NCBI GenBank assembly: GCA_022510565.1
Contig: JAFLTE010000008.1
Coordinates: 50,970-114,969, forward strand
Direction of reading: 5' to 3'
DNA length: 64,000 bases
From: Lachnospiraceae bacterium
Lineage (GTDB): Bacteria > Bacillota > Clostridia > Lachnospirales > Lachnospiraceae
The notes under the pieces are model-generated. The model had not been told where the DNA came from. It searched no databases and saw only the letters and a list, made by a program, of their open reading frames with translations. The translations under genes and the position numbers were made by a program. Of the stretch, positions 1 through 7,212 are shown in pieces. Positions within the stretch are counted from its first letter, which is position 1. Each line of letters begins with the position of its first letter.

Positions 1-490
1 TAATATGAACGGTGATTCTGCCCTGTTCCATATCAATCGATTTGACACACTGTTTGATTGCAGGGAGCAATACTTCCGTGCCGTCCTGCCGCGTCACGAT
101 ATAGACATCATTGGCCCCGGTGGTCAGAACATCTTTCATTTTCCCGAAATACTCTCCGTCCTCCGTAACGACCTCCATATCAATTAAGTCAGCGATAAAG
201 TACTCGTCTTTCTTAAGCTTTACCGCCTGTTCACGCTTGATGTACAGTTTCGCACTCTTGTACTTCTCGATATCATTGATGGAATCGTATCCCTTAAATT
301 TCAGAATGGCATATTGCTTGAAGAATTTCACGCCCTCGATTTCAAGATTTATACGCTCCCTGCCGGTGTCCATTATGACCTCTTTTAACTTTTTAAAACG
401 ATTGACATCATCCGTCGTGGGGAACACCTTGACTTCACCTTTGATTCCGTGTGTCTGCGTGATAACGCCCACCTGCATTTCTGATACCAT
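1..490 (-). CDS. rimM: Ribosome maturation factor RimM (3' end cut by window edge)
   Basis: Binds the 30S head near protein S19 and assists late 16S rRNA maturation. I translated the minus strand from the ATG at 490: the protein opens with MVSEMQVGVITQTHGIKGEV, the typical RimM N-terminus with the THGIKGEV motif, and continues through the PRC-barrel region (EYFIADLIDMEVVTEDGE) to VKSIDMEQGRITVHI at the window edge. About 163 codons are present, so only the last few residues are missing compared with the usual 165-175. A GGAGG ribosome binding site lies just upstream of the ATG. It is the distal gene of the ylxM-ffh-rpsP-khpA-rimM run; trmD would be expected beyond the edge. Confidence 0.95.
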   Translation of the reverse strand, partial: MVSEMQVGVITQTHGIKGEVKVFPTTDDVNRFKKLKEVIMDTGRERINLEIEGVKFFKQYAILKFKGYDSINDIEKYKSAKLYIKREQAVKLKKDEYFIADLIDMEVVTEDGEYFGKMKDVLTTGANDVYIVTRQDGTEVLLPAIKQCVKSIDMEQGRITVHI

Positions 491-549
491 ACTTCCTCCG
501 CTCCGCAAACTCGAAACAGCCTCACAGAATACTCTATGAGGCTGTCCAA

Positions 550-777
550 TTAAACAATTTCTACATCCACTCTCTTATTGTCTTTGGATGATGCTGCTTT
601 CACCACCGAACGAATTGCCTTGGCAATACGTCCCTGCTTGCCGATCACCTTACCCATATCAGACGCTGCAACATGAAGTTCTACGGTAATATGCTTACCC
701 TCTTCCTTCTCGGTCACAACCACTTCGTCAGGGTTTTCGACAAGAGCTTTTGCGATTACTTCAACCAATTCTTTCAT
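550..777 (-). CDS. khpA: KH-domain RNA-binding protein KhpA
   Basis: Small RNA-binding protein of 75 residues made of one type II KH domain, known in Firmicutes to pair with KhpB and to affect cell elongation and RNA regulation. The GxxG loop is visible as GKQGRIAK at about residues 46-53, inside the IGKQGRIAKAIRSVVKAA helix-loop-helix. It lies between rpsP and rimM, which is its conserved position, and starts after an AGGTGAAC ribosome binding site. Length is normal for the family. Confidence 0.95.
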   Translation of the reverse strand: MKELVEVIAKALVENPDEVVVTEKEEGKHITVELHVAASDMGKVIGKQGRIAKAIRSVVKAASSKDNKRVDVEIV

Positions 778-811
778 AGTTCACCTCCAAAAGCCTTGCT
801 TCCCACACACG

Positions 812-1057
812 TTATTTTGTTATACCAACGCTCTTGAAAATCCTGCTGACAATCTCCGTCGGCTGGGCGCCGTTTGCTAACCACTTCTTAGCTGCCTCCT
901 CGTCTACCTTGTAGGTGCTGGGATCCGTGTTCGGATCATATGTGCCGATTTCCTCGATAAATCTTCCGTCTCTCGGAGATCTGGAATCTGCAACTACGAT
1001 TCTGTAGAAAGGAGATTTCTTCTGTCCCATTCTTCTCAATCTGATTTTAACTGCCAT
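812..1057 (-). CDS. rpsP: 30S ribosomal protein S16
   Basis: Structural protein of the small ribosomal subunit, 81 residues. The N-terminus [20 protein letters not shown] followed by [22 protein letters not shown] is diagnostic of S16. It sits directly downstream of ffh and upstream of khpA, as in many Clostridia and Bacilli, and is probably cotranscribed with them from the promoter ahead of ylxM. Confidence 0.98.
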   Translation of the reverse strand: MAVKIRLRRMGQKKSPFYRIVVADSRSPRDGRFIEEIGTYDPNTDPSTYKVDEEAAKKWLANGAQPTEIVSRIFKSVGITK

Positions 1058-1102
1058 TTTTCTTTGCCTCCATGTAAAAAATATTATTGTTTATTTGAAA
1101 TC

Positions 1103-2470
1103 CTAAAAAGGAAATTTCATACCACCCATACCGCCGAACATTCCTCGTCCCTTCTTGCCTCCCAACATACCGGGGATCTGCTTCATCATCTTCTGGGACT
1201 GTTCAAACTGTTTGATAAACTTATTCACGATTGCGATATCCACTCCTGCGCCCCGCGCAATACGATGCTTACGGCTGGGGTTTAACAGCTTAGGATTCTG
1301 ACGCTCTGCAGGTGTCATACTTAAGACGATGGCTTCCATACGCGCAAGCTGCTTCTCATCCACCAAGGATTCCAAATCCCCCATCTGCTTGCCCATACCC
1401 GGCAGCATGCTCATAAGGCTCGACAAACCGCCCATATTGCGCATCTGCTTCATACTTTCCAGATAATCCTCGAAATCAAACTTGCCCTTCTTCATGCGGG
1501 CAGCCATCTGCTTTTCTTTCTCTTCGTCGATGTCGATATTCTGCTGTGCCTTCTCAATCAGCGTCAACACATCGCCCATACCGAGGATTCGACTCGCCAT
1601 ACGGTCCGGATAAAACTGCTCTAGATCGGACAATTTCTCACCCATACCGATATACAGAATCGGCTTGCCGGTCACTGCCTTAACGGAAAGCGCCGCACCA
1701 CCTCTGGAATCACCGTCCATTTTGGAGAGAATCACTCCGTCGACTCCAATCTTATCGTCGAAATCTTTAGCAACATTGACAGCATCCTGACCGGTCATGG
1801 CATCGACTACAAGGAGTGTCTGATGCACATCCACATTACTCTTAATCTCCTGAAGCTCCGCCATCATCTCCTCGTCAATATGGAGACGACCTGCCGTATC
1901 CAGAATGACAACGTTATGTCCGTTCTTCTCCGCATGCTCAATCGCCGCTTTTGCGATATTGACAGGCTTATGATTCTCACCCATGGAGAATACATCCACC
2001 TGCTGTTTCTCTCCGTTTATCTGTAACTGTTTGATGGCTGCCGGTCTGTAGACATCACATGCCACCAACAATGGTTTCTTACCCTTTAACTTAAGCTTGC
2101 CCGCAATCTTCGCCGTGGTGGTCGTCTTACCTGCACCCTGCAGACCGCACATCATAATAACGGTGATCGATTTGCCCGGCTGTAAAGTAATCTCCGTCGT
2201 CTCGGAACCCATCAGAGATACCATCTCTTCATTGACGATCTTGATAACCATCTGACCCGGATTTAAACCGTTCAGTACATCCGTGCCGACAGCACGCTCC
2301 TCCACGGACTTGACGAACTGCTTTACGACCTTAAAATTGACATCCGCCTCTAAAAGCGCCATCTTGACTTCTTTTAAGGCAGTTTTGACATCTTCTTCCG
2401 TGAGACGGCCTTTGCTTCTTAAATTCTTAAAAACATTCTGCAATTTATCGGTAAGACTCTCAAATGCCAT
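1103..2470 (-). CDS. ffh: Signal recognition particle protein Ffh
   Basis: GTPase subunit of the SRP (455 residues), which binds signal peptides of nascent membrane proteins and docks with FtsY. The order is an N domain (about 1-90), a G domain with P-loop GLQGAGKTT near residue 109, DTAGR near 191 and TKMDGDSRGG-type motif (LSKMDGDSRGG), then a methionine-rich M domain ending in GMLGGKKGRGMFGGMGGMKF. The M domain holds the SRP-RNA binding segment (NPSRKHRIARGAG). Length is normal. The gene follows ylxM with a gap of about 35 nt and precedes rpsP. Its receptor, ftsY, is in the same window at 16123-17133. Confidence 0.98.
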   Translation of the reverse strand: MAFESLTDKLQNVFKNLRSKGRLTEEDVKTALKEVKMALLEADVNFKVVKQFVKSVEERAVGTDVLNGLNPGQMVIKIVNEEMVSLMGSETTEITLQPGKSITVIMMCGLQGAGKTTTTAKIAGKLKLKGKKPLLVACDVYRPAAIKQLQINGEKQQVDVFSMGENHKPVNIAKAAIEHAEKNGHNVVILDTAGRLHIDEEMMAELQEIKSNVDVHQTLLVVDAMTGQDAVNVAKDFDDKIGVDGVILSKMDGDSRGGAALSVKAVTGKPILYIGMGEKLSDLEQFYPDRMASRILGMGDVLTLIEKAQQNIDIDEEKEKQMAARMKKGKFDFEDYLESMKQMRNMGGLSSLMSMLPGMGKQMGDLESLVDEKQLARMEAIVLSMTPAERQNPKLLNPSRKHRIARGAGVDIAIVNKFIKQFEQSQKMMKQIPGMLGGKKGRGMFGGMGGMKFPF

Positions 2471-2505
2471 ATGACTTCATGCCTTTCCCAAGCGATTCCA
2501 AGTCT

Positions 2506-2859
2506 CTACAACTCCTGCAAAATCTCCGCAGAAAGCTGTTTCATCTGCATACTGTATGCCGCCTTATCCGGCAGCTCATTGTTTTCATACTGCTCTGACA
2601 AACGATTGATGCGGGATACCTTGTCCTTAATCCTCTCAAACTTCGCCACGAGCTGAAGTTTCTCCTCGTAGCCCTGCAGCATCTTATCGCAGCGCTTTAC
2701 GATATCGTGCACTGCCTGTCTGCTGATTCCTTCCTCCTGCGCAATCTCGCCCAGAGAAAGATTATCATAGACGATGCCCTCGTATACCTGCCGTTGATGC
2801 TTTGTCAGCAGTTCTCCATAGAAATCATATAATAAACCTTGTTCTACGATTTTCTCCAT
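2506..2859 (-). CDS. ylxM: YlxM/p13-family HTH protein, SRP operon regulator
   Basis: Small helix-turn-helix protein (117 residues) that precedes ffh in most Firmicutes; members are linked to SRP function, and in streptococci modulate Ffh activity. Visible features are MEKIVEQGLLYDFYGELLTK, then the sigma-70 region 4-like helices LSLGEIAQEEGISRQAVHDI (about residues 55-74), and a coiled C-terminal half. It is the first gene of the SRP operon, 35 nt ahead of ffh, and follows a strong promoter. Confidence 0.93.
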   Translation of the reverse strand: MEKIVEQGLLYDFYGELLTKHQRQVYEGIVYDNLSLGEIAQEEGISRQAVHDIVKRCDKMLQGYEEKLQLVAKFERIKDKVSRINRLSEQYENNELPDKAAYSMQMKQLSAEILQEL

Positions 2860-2903
2860 GATAAAAACTCCGGTCGGGCTTACTCTGAAATCCCGACTTT
2901 TGC

Positions 2904-2932
2904 ATTCTACTATATATGAATGAGGGTGTCAA
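2904..2932 (-). promoter_or_regulatory. Sigma-A promoter of the ylxM-ffh operon
   Basis: On the minus strand a perfect TTGACA (-35; 2927-2932) is followed after 17 nt by TAGAAT (-10; 2904-2909). The leader then holds a short GTCGGG/CCCGAC hairpin (about 2871-2896) immediately ahead of the ribosome binding site of ylxM, which could influence its translation. Confidence 0.85.
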
Positions 2933-2957
2933 GTAGTTTTTGTTGACAGGGTGAAAT

Positions 2958-2986
2958 GGAAAGACCGCCTATATGGCGGTCTTTCC
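2958..2986. terminator. Bidirectional hairpin terminator
   Basis: A perfect 12-bp stem (GGAAAGACCGCC / GGCGGTCTTTCC) with a 5-nt TATAT loop. T-rich ends are short on both sides. It separates the agr island from the SRP operon promoter and would stop minus-strand transcripts coming from the SH3 lipoprotein gene. Confidence 0.6.
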
Positions 2987-3059
2987 TAAAATATCCAACG
3001 AAAACGGCAGCTTATTTGCCGCTGAATCTCTTGCAAAAATCGGCAGTTTTTGAATCATA

Positions 3060-3102
3060 AATAAAAGAGAGCAGCCACAATCATTCTGCTGCGACTGCCC
3101 TC
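3060..3102 (-). terminator. Rho-independent terminator downstream of the lipoprotein gene
   Basis: Minus-strand stem of 12 bp including three G-U pairs (GAGGGCAGTCGC pairing with GTGGCTGCTCTC, 3067-3102) followed directly by TTTTATTT. It is placed to end the agrB-agrD-secreted protein-lipoprotein transcript. Confidence 0.65.
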
Positions 3103-3116
3103 ACAAAATTAATTAT

Positions 3117-3194
3117 TTAATTCTTTTCCATACTGGCATCATCCGGAACGATTCGCGGCCTGATTATCCGTCTATTATCACTTTACTGTTTCAT
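3117..3194 (-). other. Unrecognised ORF remnant with an internal stop
   Basis: The 375-bp gap 2860-3234 holds the SRP promoter, two terminators and this stretch. In one minus-strand frame it reads MKQ, a TAA stop, then SDNRRIIRPRIVPDDASMEKN and a second stop. The residue run looks gene-like but has no ribosome binding site and no recognised family. It may be a decayed gene end left by an insertion event; this is inference and the assignment is weak. Confidence 0.2.
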
Positions 3195-3234
3195 TTATGG
3201 TGACGCCAGATGCACGGTCAAGGGAGTTTTGCAA

Positions 3235-3555
3235 CTAATCAACATCTATATATTCCTTTTTCACATATCCTTCAGCAGTGTCTTCCTCTTCCTGCCATGA
3301 TATCCGGTAGAACCCATTATATTCTGCCAAAATATTTACCTTTTGTTCTTTTTTTAGTAAACCGATAACAGTAGCATCTTCAGACGGCTCTTCACGTATT
3401 CTTAAAGTAGTTACATTAACACTTCCTACGCTGTTTTTTAAAGATTCGCTTTCTGTTACAGCATCATTATCCACGATATTATTGGTATCTGCACCACATG
3501 CACATGTATATAACACGGTGCCAAGCAGTAATATAATTAGCAGACATCTTTTCAT
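3235..3555 (-). CDS. Putative SH3-domain lipoprotein
   Basis: A 106-residue exported protein. The N-terminus MKRCLLIILLLGTVLYTCAC is a short lipoprotein-type signal; lipidation would be at Cys18 or Cys20, and the lipobox is not ideal. The mature part (about 45-103) is a bacterial SH3 domain: VGSVNVTTLRIREEPSEDAT, a typical SH3b opening, then VIGLLKKEQKVNILAEYNGFYRISW-type strands and GYVKKEYIDV. Such domains usually bind cell wall. It is the last gene of the agrB-agrD transcription unit, 65 nt after the secreted protein gene, with a terminator downstream. No enzymatic domain is present, so it may bind wall, sense, or act as an immunity-type partner for its neighbour. Confidence 0.75.
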   Translation of the reverse strand: MKRCLLIILLLGTVLYTCACGADTNNIVDNDAVTESESLKNSVGSVNVTTLRIREEPSEDATVIGLLKKEQKVNILAEYNGFYRISWQEEEDTAEGYVKKEYIDVD

Positions 3556-3620
3556 TTTTTCTTGTTCTCCTTAATGAATTTTATACTGTAAACCAACTCA
3601 TATAGATGTTGTACGGACAA

Positions 3621-4040
3621 CTATTTTGCATCGACAACTCGACCGACTGCTGATAAATAAGAATAGGTCTGCCCTACATCTCCGTATATATCACAGGATA
3701 ACGTAATTAAGTATTGATCATCATCCAAAACAACGGCAAAGCTATATCTACACACGTCACCACTGAATGAAGTATTATGATAACTCCCGTGACAATCTAC
3801 ATAATAATGTGTTCCTTTATAATTACTTCCCAGAAAATCAACAAAAGCTGCACTTGTTCCATCTGTATAGGTCCATTTAACAGTTACATCAATCTGTCCA
3901 TAACCGGAAATATTCACTGTATGTGTGTGCGTAAATTCATGGGCTTGTATGGATTCAGCAGCTGCATAACATCGTATATTGAACCCTAACATAATGGCAA
4001 CACATAAAACTAATGCTAAAAAAATTTTGTATTTTTTCAT
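3621..4040 (-). CDS. Secreted protein of unknown function in the agr locus
   Basis: I do not recognise a family. The 139-residue product has a clear Sec signal peptide (MKKYKIFLALVLCVAIMLGF, cleavage probably after CYAAA near residue 27). The mature part is about 110 residues, rich in beta-prone, aromatic and Ser/Thr/Tyr residues, with three cysteines (CHGSYH, DVCRYS, LSCDIYG) and several His near its start (EFTHTHTVNISGYG). It lies 64 nt after agrD with no terminator between, so it probably belongs to the agrB-agrD transcript, although a TATAAT at 4081-4086 could provide an extra start. Its position suggests a quorum-controlled extracellular product such as a bacteriocin-like or matrix protein; that is inference. 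A strong AAGGAGGT ribosome binding site precedes the ATG. Confidence 0.7.
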   Translation of the reverse strand: MKKYKIFLALVLCVAIMLGFNIRCYAAAESIQAHEFTHTHTVNISGYGQIDVTVKWTYTDGTSAAFVDFLGSNYKGTHYYVDCHGSYHNTSFSGDVCRYSFAVVLDDDQYLITLSCDIYGDVGQTYSYLSAVGRVVDAK

Positions 4041-4104
4041 TCATACCTCCTTTCAAATTTCCTTTCACCCATTTCTTTGCATTATAAGTTAAGCGTACCG
4101 GATT

Positions 4105-4239
4105 TTATTTCTTAGCGGGCCTTTTCGGTTGATGCCAGATACCGGAACAGAACGGCGGAAAAGGGTCACGACTTCTGACCACTTCATTTCTTGTTGCGCG
4201 CTCAATCAACTTCAACACTTTCCTATTCACTTTCTTCAT
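4105..4239 (-). CDS. agrD: AgrD-type cyclic lactone autoinducer peptide precursor
   Basis: A 44-residue ORF that I translated by hand. It starts inside the last codons of agrB (17-nt overlap) after an AGGAGG ribosome binding site. The N-terminal part MKKVNRKVLKLIERATRNEV is a basic amphipathic leader. The core reads RSRDPFPPFCSGIWHQPKRP, followed by a short AKK tail. The CSGIW segment followed by HQPKRP matches the clostridial AgrD pattern, in which a Cys four residues before the cut site forms the thiolactone ring and a (Y/H)QPK.P-like recognition segment follows. The likely signal is a five-membered CSGIW thiolactone with a variable tail drawn from DPFPPF. Gene order agrB-agrD is standard. 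Only the exact tail length is uncertain. Confidence 0.9.
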   Translation of the reverse strand: MKKVNRKVLKLIERATRNEVVRSRDPFPPFCSGIWHQPKRPAKK

Positions 4240-4819
4240 GTACCTTTACCTCCTGTTTTGTTATTTTGGCTATACATAACAATGCTGCACACAAGATGAC
4301 AGCAATTGCCATATAACTTATGAATACCATATCTGCCTCTAATATTGTGAAACAGCATATTGCAACTCCCTCCAGCAAGGTTATAATCCTTGCCGACGCT
4401 TTTAACTCTGAAAATTCCTCTGAATCCATGTGCATATTAGGGTGATTAACCGTGCCTATTATTTCAATAATGCCTATAGCCCATAACAACATCGCAAATA
4501 GCAGTATCGGATAATTTGCCAGAACACTACTCATGCCCAATATGGATATATACGAAGCGACAGTTGCCAGATAGCATTGATAGAATTTATTTAAGTGATA
4601 TCCACCCGTCCGTTTCCTTAGCGCAAAGAAAAAGACCAAAAAGAACATTGTAGGGAGCAATTTATGAGCCGCTACGCTAATCAGTATAATTGTTCCAACA
4701 GTAATTAATTTTTCTATCCATGAAATTAAGACATAGACATAATATTCTTCCAGTTCTTCATCAATCAGTTTTGCCTCTGTCATCTGACTTACTAATTCAT
4801 TGGTGAATTTCTCAATCAT
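4223..4819 (-). CDS. agrB: AgrB-type autoinducer-processing membrane peptidase
   Basis: Integral-membrane cysteine endopeptidase (198 residues) that cuts the C-terminal tail off AgrD and forms the thiolactone. The catalytic pair is visible in RKRTGGYHLNKFYQCYLATV: His75 and Cys82, matching the His77/Cys84 pair of the staphylococcal enzyme. Around it are six hydrophobic segments, and the N-terminal amphipathic helix MIEKFTNELVSQMTEAKLID is typical. The 3' end overlaps agrD. The gene follows a sigma-A promoter with phased operator repeats (4842-4933). Confidence 0.95.
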   Translation of the reverse strand: MIEKFTNELVSQMTEAKLIDEELEEYYVYVLISWIEKLITVGTIILISVAAHKLLPTMFFLVFFFALRKRTGGYHLNKFYQCYLATVASYISILGMSSVLANYPILLFAMLLWAIGIIEIIGTVNHPNMHMDSEEFSELKASARIITLLEGVAICCFTILEADMVFISYMAIAVILCAALLCIAKITKQEVKVHEESE

Positions 4820-4841
4820 AGAACCGTCTCCTTATGAACCA

Positions 4842-4869
4842 AGTATAACTTCACATAATCTGAAATCAA
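4842..4869 (-). promoter_or_regulatory. Promoter of the agrB-agrD operon
   Basis: Minus-strand TTGATT (-35; 4864-4869) and TATACT (-10; 4842-4847) separated by 16 nt, ending 22 nt before the agrB ATG. The suboptimal spacer fits a promoter that needs an activator; operator repeats lie directly upstream. Confidence 0.75.
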
Positions 4870-4873
4870 TATC

Positions 4874-4933
4874 CACTGCAGAAAATGATATTTCATTGCA
4901 GAAAATGACATTTCACTGTGGAAAATGCAAAAA
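4874..4933 (-). promoter_or_regulatory. Three 20-bp direct repeats, probable AgrA/LytTR operator
   Basis: Plus-strand units CACTGCAGAAAATGATATTT (4874), CATTGCAGAAAATGACATTT (4894) and CACTGTGGAAAATGCAAAAA (4914) repeat at exactly 20 bp. On the coding strand the core is TCATTTTCTGCA(A/G)TG, consistent in length and phasing with direct-repeat sites of LytTR regulators. The third, weakest unit runs into the agrC terminator. The same motif recurs ahead of agrA. Confidence 0.75.
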
Positions 4934-4956
4934 AATGATTTGCTTTACGCAAATCA
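4929..4956 (-). terminator. Terminator of the agrA-agrC operon
   Basis: Minus-strand stem TGATTTGC / GCAAATCA (8 bp) with a GTAAA loop, followed by a run of seven Ts (4929-4935). It lies just after the agrC stop codon. Confidence 0.8.
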
Positions 4957-4962
4957 CTTTTC

Positions 4963-6267
4963 CTATTGTGGTATTATAATTGAGAAATAAAATTCATTTT
5001 TGTCGTTCTGTATGACGTGCGAACCGCCATACCTTGTTATGACATCCATAATATTTCCTATACCTATGCCATGTTCATTTACTTCCTGCCTTTTTGAAGT
5101 TTGTATTTGTCCGTCTTGAATAATGATTTCACCGTCATATGTATTTCTCACGGATATAATCACTTTGTTTCCCTCTTTCACAAACTTCATTTTAATTACC
5201 TTTTTATCAATACACTTTTCACAAGCCTCAATTGCATTATTAAGCAAGTTCGATAATATAACAACTATATCCTCATCCCTGATATTAATTTCGGATAAAT
5301 CATTGATTTTAAATATAAATGCAATATTCTTGTCCAATGTTTCCTGATATATGCTGTTTAAAATTGCATCCACGATCACATTGTTTGTATTGATACAATC
5401 CAGTTCCTTATTCAGATGTCCGCTTATCTTCCCGACATATCCCTCTAGTTCAGCATAGTTTTTTGACGTAATCAATGATTCAATACACATAATCTGGTTT
5501 TTATACTCATGCGTCTTTTTTCGCTGCTTATCAAAATTTTCAGAAATCGAACGATACATATTGGTTTGATTTCTGGCTTGCAATTGAAAAATCTCATTCT
5601 CCCGTAGCTTTGTTTCCCGTTTCAATATATCATTAATTAAGTAAAACACAACGATATTCATACCTGCAAGACAAAATGCAATAACTAAAAACAAATCTTC
5701 CTGTTTTTGATTTGCTAAATTGCCGGATGTAATAAGAAACGTAGTGATTGTAAAAATTGTAAAAACAGGAAAAGAAATAAAGCGAAGCCACTCTGTATCC
5801 ATCAACACTTCAGAGGATTTTCCTCCGATTCTCTTCCTAATCACTAAAACTACCATAAAAAGAAATACTTTTCCCAGAATTGCTATCAAATATCCTTCAA
5901 CATAATGGGATTCATTGATCTCTGCAATACTATGAAAAATCGAAACATTTAGCCAGAGTGTAAAATAATCTATGGCAAGTAATAATCCTTGAAATAACGT
6001 TGCAAAAATCAACGCCCTCCAATAATTGAGTTTAAAATACATAGTCATAGCTATTGCAGTTACTACAATGATAAGGAGTTGTTTTAAAATAATATGCTCG
6101 GAAAGAAATAATGCTATAACATACACTAAGACTATCAAGCTTAAAATAATTCCATAATTTTTTAGATCTCTCTTTTCAAGTTTCCTCTTTGCAAAAGCTT
6201 CAAAAAATATTTTACAACATAAGATTTCCAAAACAACAAGCAAAAAACTCTGTATATAAACAATCAT
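4963..6267 (-). CDS. agrC: AgrC-type GHKL sensor histidine kinase
   Basis: Membrane receptor kinase (434 residues) expected to detect the AgrD-derived peptide. About six hydrophobic segments occupy residues 1-210, with no large extracellular domain, as in AgrC. The phosphorylated His253 lies in QRKKTHEYKNQIM, the HPK10-type H-box. The GHKL ATPase domain follows with the N-box SNLLNNAIEACEKC (Asn343/344) and a G-box EHGIGIGNIMDV near 400. It starts immediately after the agrA stop, so the two are cotranscribed. In the staphylococcal locus the order is agrC-agrA; here it is agrA-agrC. Confidence 0.92.
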   Translation of the reverse strand: MIVYIQSFLLVVLEILCCKIFFEAFAKRKLEKRDLKNYGIILSLIVLVYVIALFLSEHIILKQLLIIVVTAIAMTMYFKLNYWRALIFATLFQGLLLAIDYFTLWLNVSIFHSIAEINESHYVEGYLIAILGKVFLFMVVLVIRKRIGGKSSEVLMDTEWLRFISFPVFTIFTITTFLITSGNLANQKQEDLFLVIAFCLAGMNIVVFYLINDILKRETKLRENEIFQLQARNQTNMYRSISENFDKQRKKTHEYKNQIMCIESLITSKNYAELEGYVGKISGHLNKELDCINTNNVIVDAILNSIYQETLDKNIAFIFKINDLSEINIRDEDIVVILSNLLNNAIEACEKCIDKKVIKMKFVKEGNKVIISVRNTYDGEIIIQDGQIQTSKRQEVNEHGIGIGNIMDVITRYGGSHVIQNDKNEFYFSIIIPQ

Positions 6268-6993
6268 TTATATTTCTCCCTTATACGCGACATATGTTTC
6301 TTCGACATGCTTATATCGGGCCTTTGGGATGATCAGTTTAATACCGTTACTTAACAGAACCCTATATCGACTAACATCCGTGATATGTTTCATATTCACC
6401 AAAAAGCTTTGGTGAATCCGTACAAAATCTCTACTGGCAATCTCTTTTTCCATATCGTTCAGGGTGCTGTATAATGTATACTTGTTTATGCATTCCTCCA
6501 TAATATAAAATTCCAGTTTATGTAGCTGACTTTCTATGTATAATAAGCGTTCTAATGATACTTCTCTGGTACCCTCGTTAAATTGAAACATTTTCCTTTC
6601 CACCACATAATTCATTTTTGCACTGATTGCATCCATGCATTCATACACCAATTCAGGAAAATTGACATTGTTTTTTAGAATGTATCTTACAGCATCAACC
6701 TTGTAACCTTCGAGCGTATAATTTATAAATGCAGTTACAAAAACGATAAACATATCATTGCTGACTTGTCGTATTTTCCTCGCTGTATCCATGCCATCCA
6801 GTTCATCCATATTAATATCCAGAAAGACGATTTTGTACTTAGCCATTTCTATTCCCTGTTCTACAAAATCTTTTCCCGATTCAAAATCATCAATTTCGTA
6901 TACAACCCCATTCACATCCATATAATCCATTAAGATTTTCCGGATAAGTTTTCTAAAATGAACTTCATCATCACACACAGCAATCTTGAACAC
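6268..6993 (-). CDS. agrA: AgrA-type LytTR response regulator
   Basis: Two-component regulator of 241 residues. The receiver domain (1-125) has the acidic pocket (CDDE at 7-10), the phosphoacceptor Asp59 in KIVFLDINMDELDG and a TAFINYTLEGY switch region. The C-terminal LytTR DNA-binding domain (about 135-238) shows LLYIESQLHKLEFYIMEECI and DFVRIHQSFLVNMKHITDVS, both typical. It is the first gene of the agrA-agrC operon and probably binds the 20-bp repeats at 4874-4933 and 7134-7173, giving positive autoregulation. The kinase partner is the next gene. Confidence 0.93.
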   Translation of the reverse strand: MFKIAVCDDEVHFRKLIRKILMDYMDVNGVVYEIDDFESGKDFVEQGIEMAKYKIVFLDINMDELDGMDTARKIRQVSNDMFIVFVTAFINYTLEGYKVDAVRYILKNNVNFPELVYECMDAISAKMNYVVERKMFQFNEGTREVSLERLLYIESQLHKLEFYIMEECINKYTLYSTLNDMEKEIASRDFVRIHQSFLVNMKHITDVSRYRVLLSNGIKLIIPKARYKHVEETYVAYKGEI

Positions 6994-7101
6994 TTTTTTA
7001 TCCCCATATACTTTACTATTTCGCCAAACACTACTATGTTTGTAGTAATTAATTATATTATATTAGTTTTAGCAGATAAGAACAAGTAATATCACGCATG
7101 T

Positions 7102-7130
7102 ATTCTATTTTACGTTACCATAGTAGTCAA
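7102..7130 (-). promoter_or_regulatory. Promoter of the agrA-agrC operon
   Basis: Minus-strand TTGACT (-35; 7125-7130), 17-nt spacer, TAGAAT (-10; 7102-7107). Transcription would begin near 7095, giving a leader of about 100 nt before agrA. The operator repeats end six nt upstream of the -35 box. Confidence 0.8.
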
Positions 7131-7133
7131 CTA

Positions 7134-7173
7134 AATTGCAGAAATCGACTTCATATTGCAGAAAATGACTTCG
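7134..7173 (-). promoter_or_regulatory. Pair of 20-bp direct repeats, probable AgrA operator
   Basis: Plus-strand units AATTGCAGAAATCGACTTCA (7134) and TATTGCAGAAAATGACTTCG (7154) share the TTGCAGAAAATGA core of the agrB repeats, in the same orientation and 20-bp period. From the TGCAG core to the -10 box is 29 nt here and 29 nt at agrB, which strongly suggests one activator acting at both. Confidence 0.75.
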
Positions 7174-7177
7174 CATC

Positions 7178-7206
7178 TTGTTTTCTTTTGTCGAATATGA
7201 TATATT
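7178..7206 (+). promoter_or_regulatory. Divergent promoter beside the agr operator
   Basis: Plus-strand TTGTTT (-35; 7178-7183), 17-nt spacer, TATATT (-10; 7201-7206). It begins four nt beyond the operator pair and faces away from agrA. It would start a transcript near 7213. Confidence 0.55.
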
Positions 7207-7212
7207 TGTAGT

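Noticed and set aside
2969..3058. 29-codon minus-strand ORF starting MIQKLPIFARDSAANKL
   Set aside because: No ribosome binding site, and it runs through the terminator hairpin at 2958-2986; probably a chance reading frame.
4081..4104. Possible extra AgrA site (AGTTAAG) ahead of the secreted protein gene
   Set aside because: Only a single short match resembling the staphylococcal half-site; it does not share the TGCAGAAAATGA repeats found at the two agr promoters.
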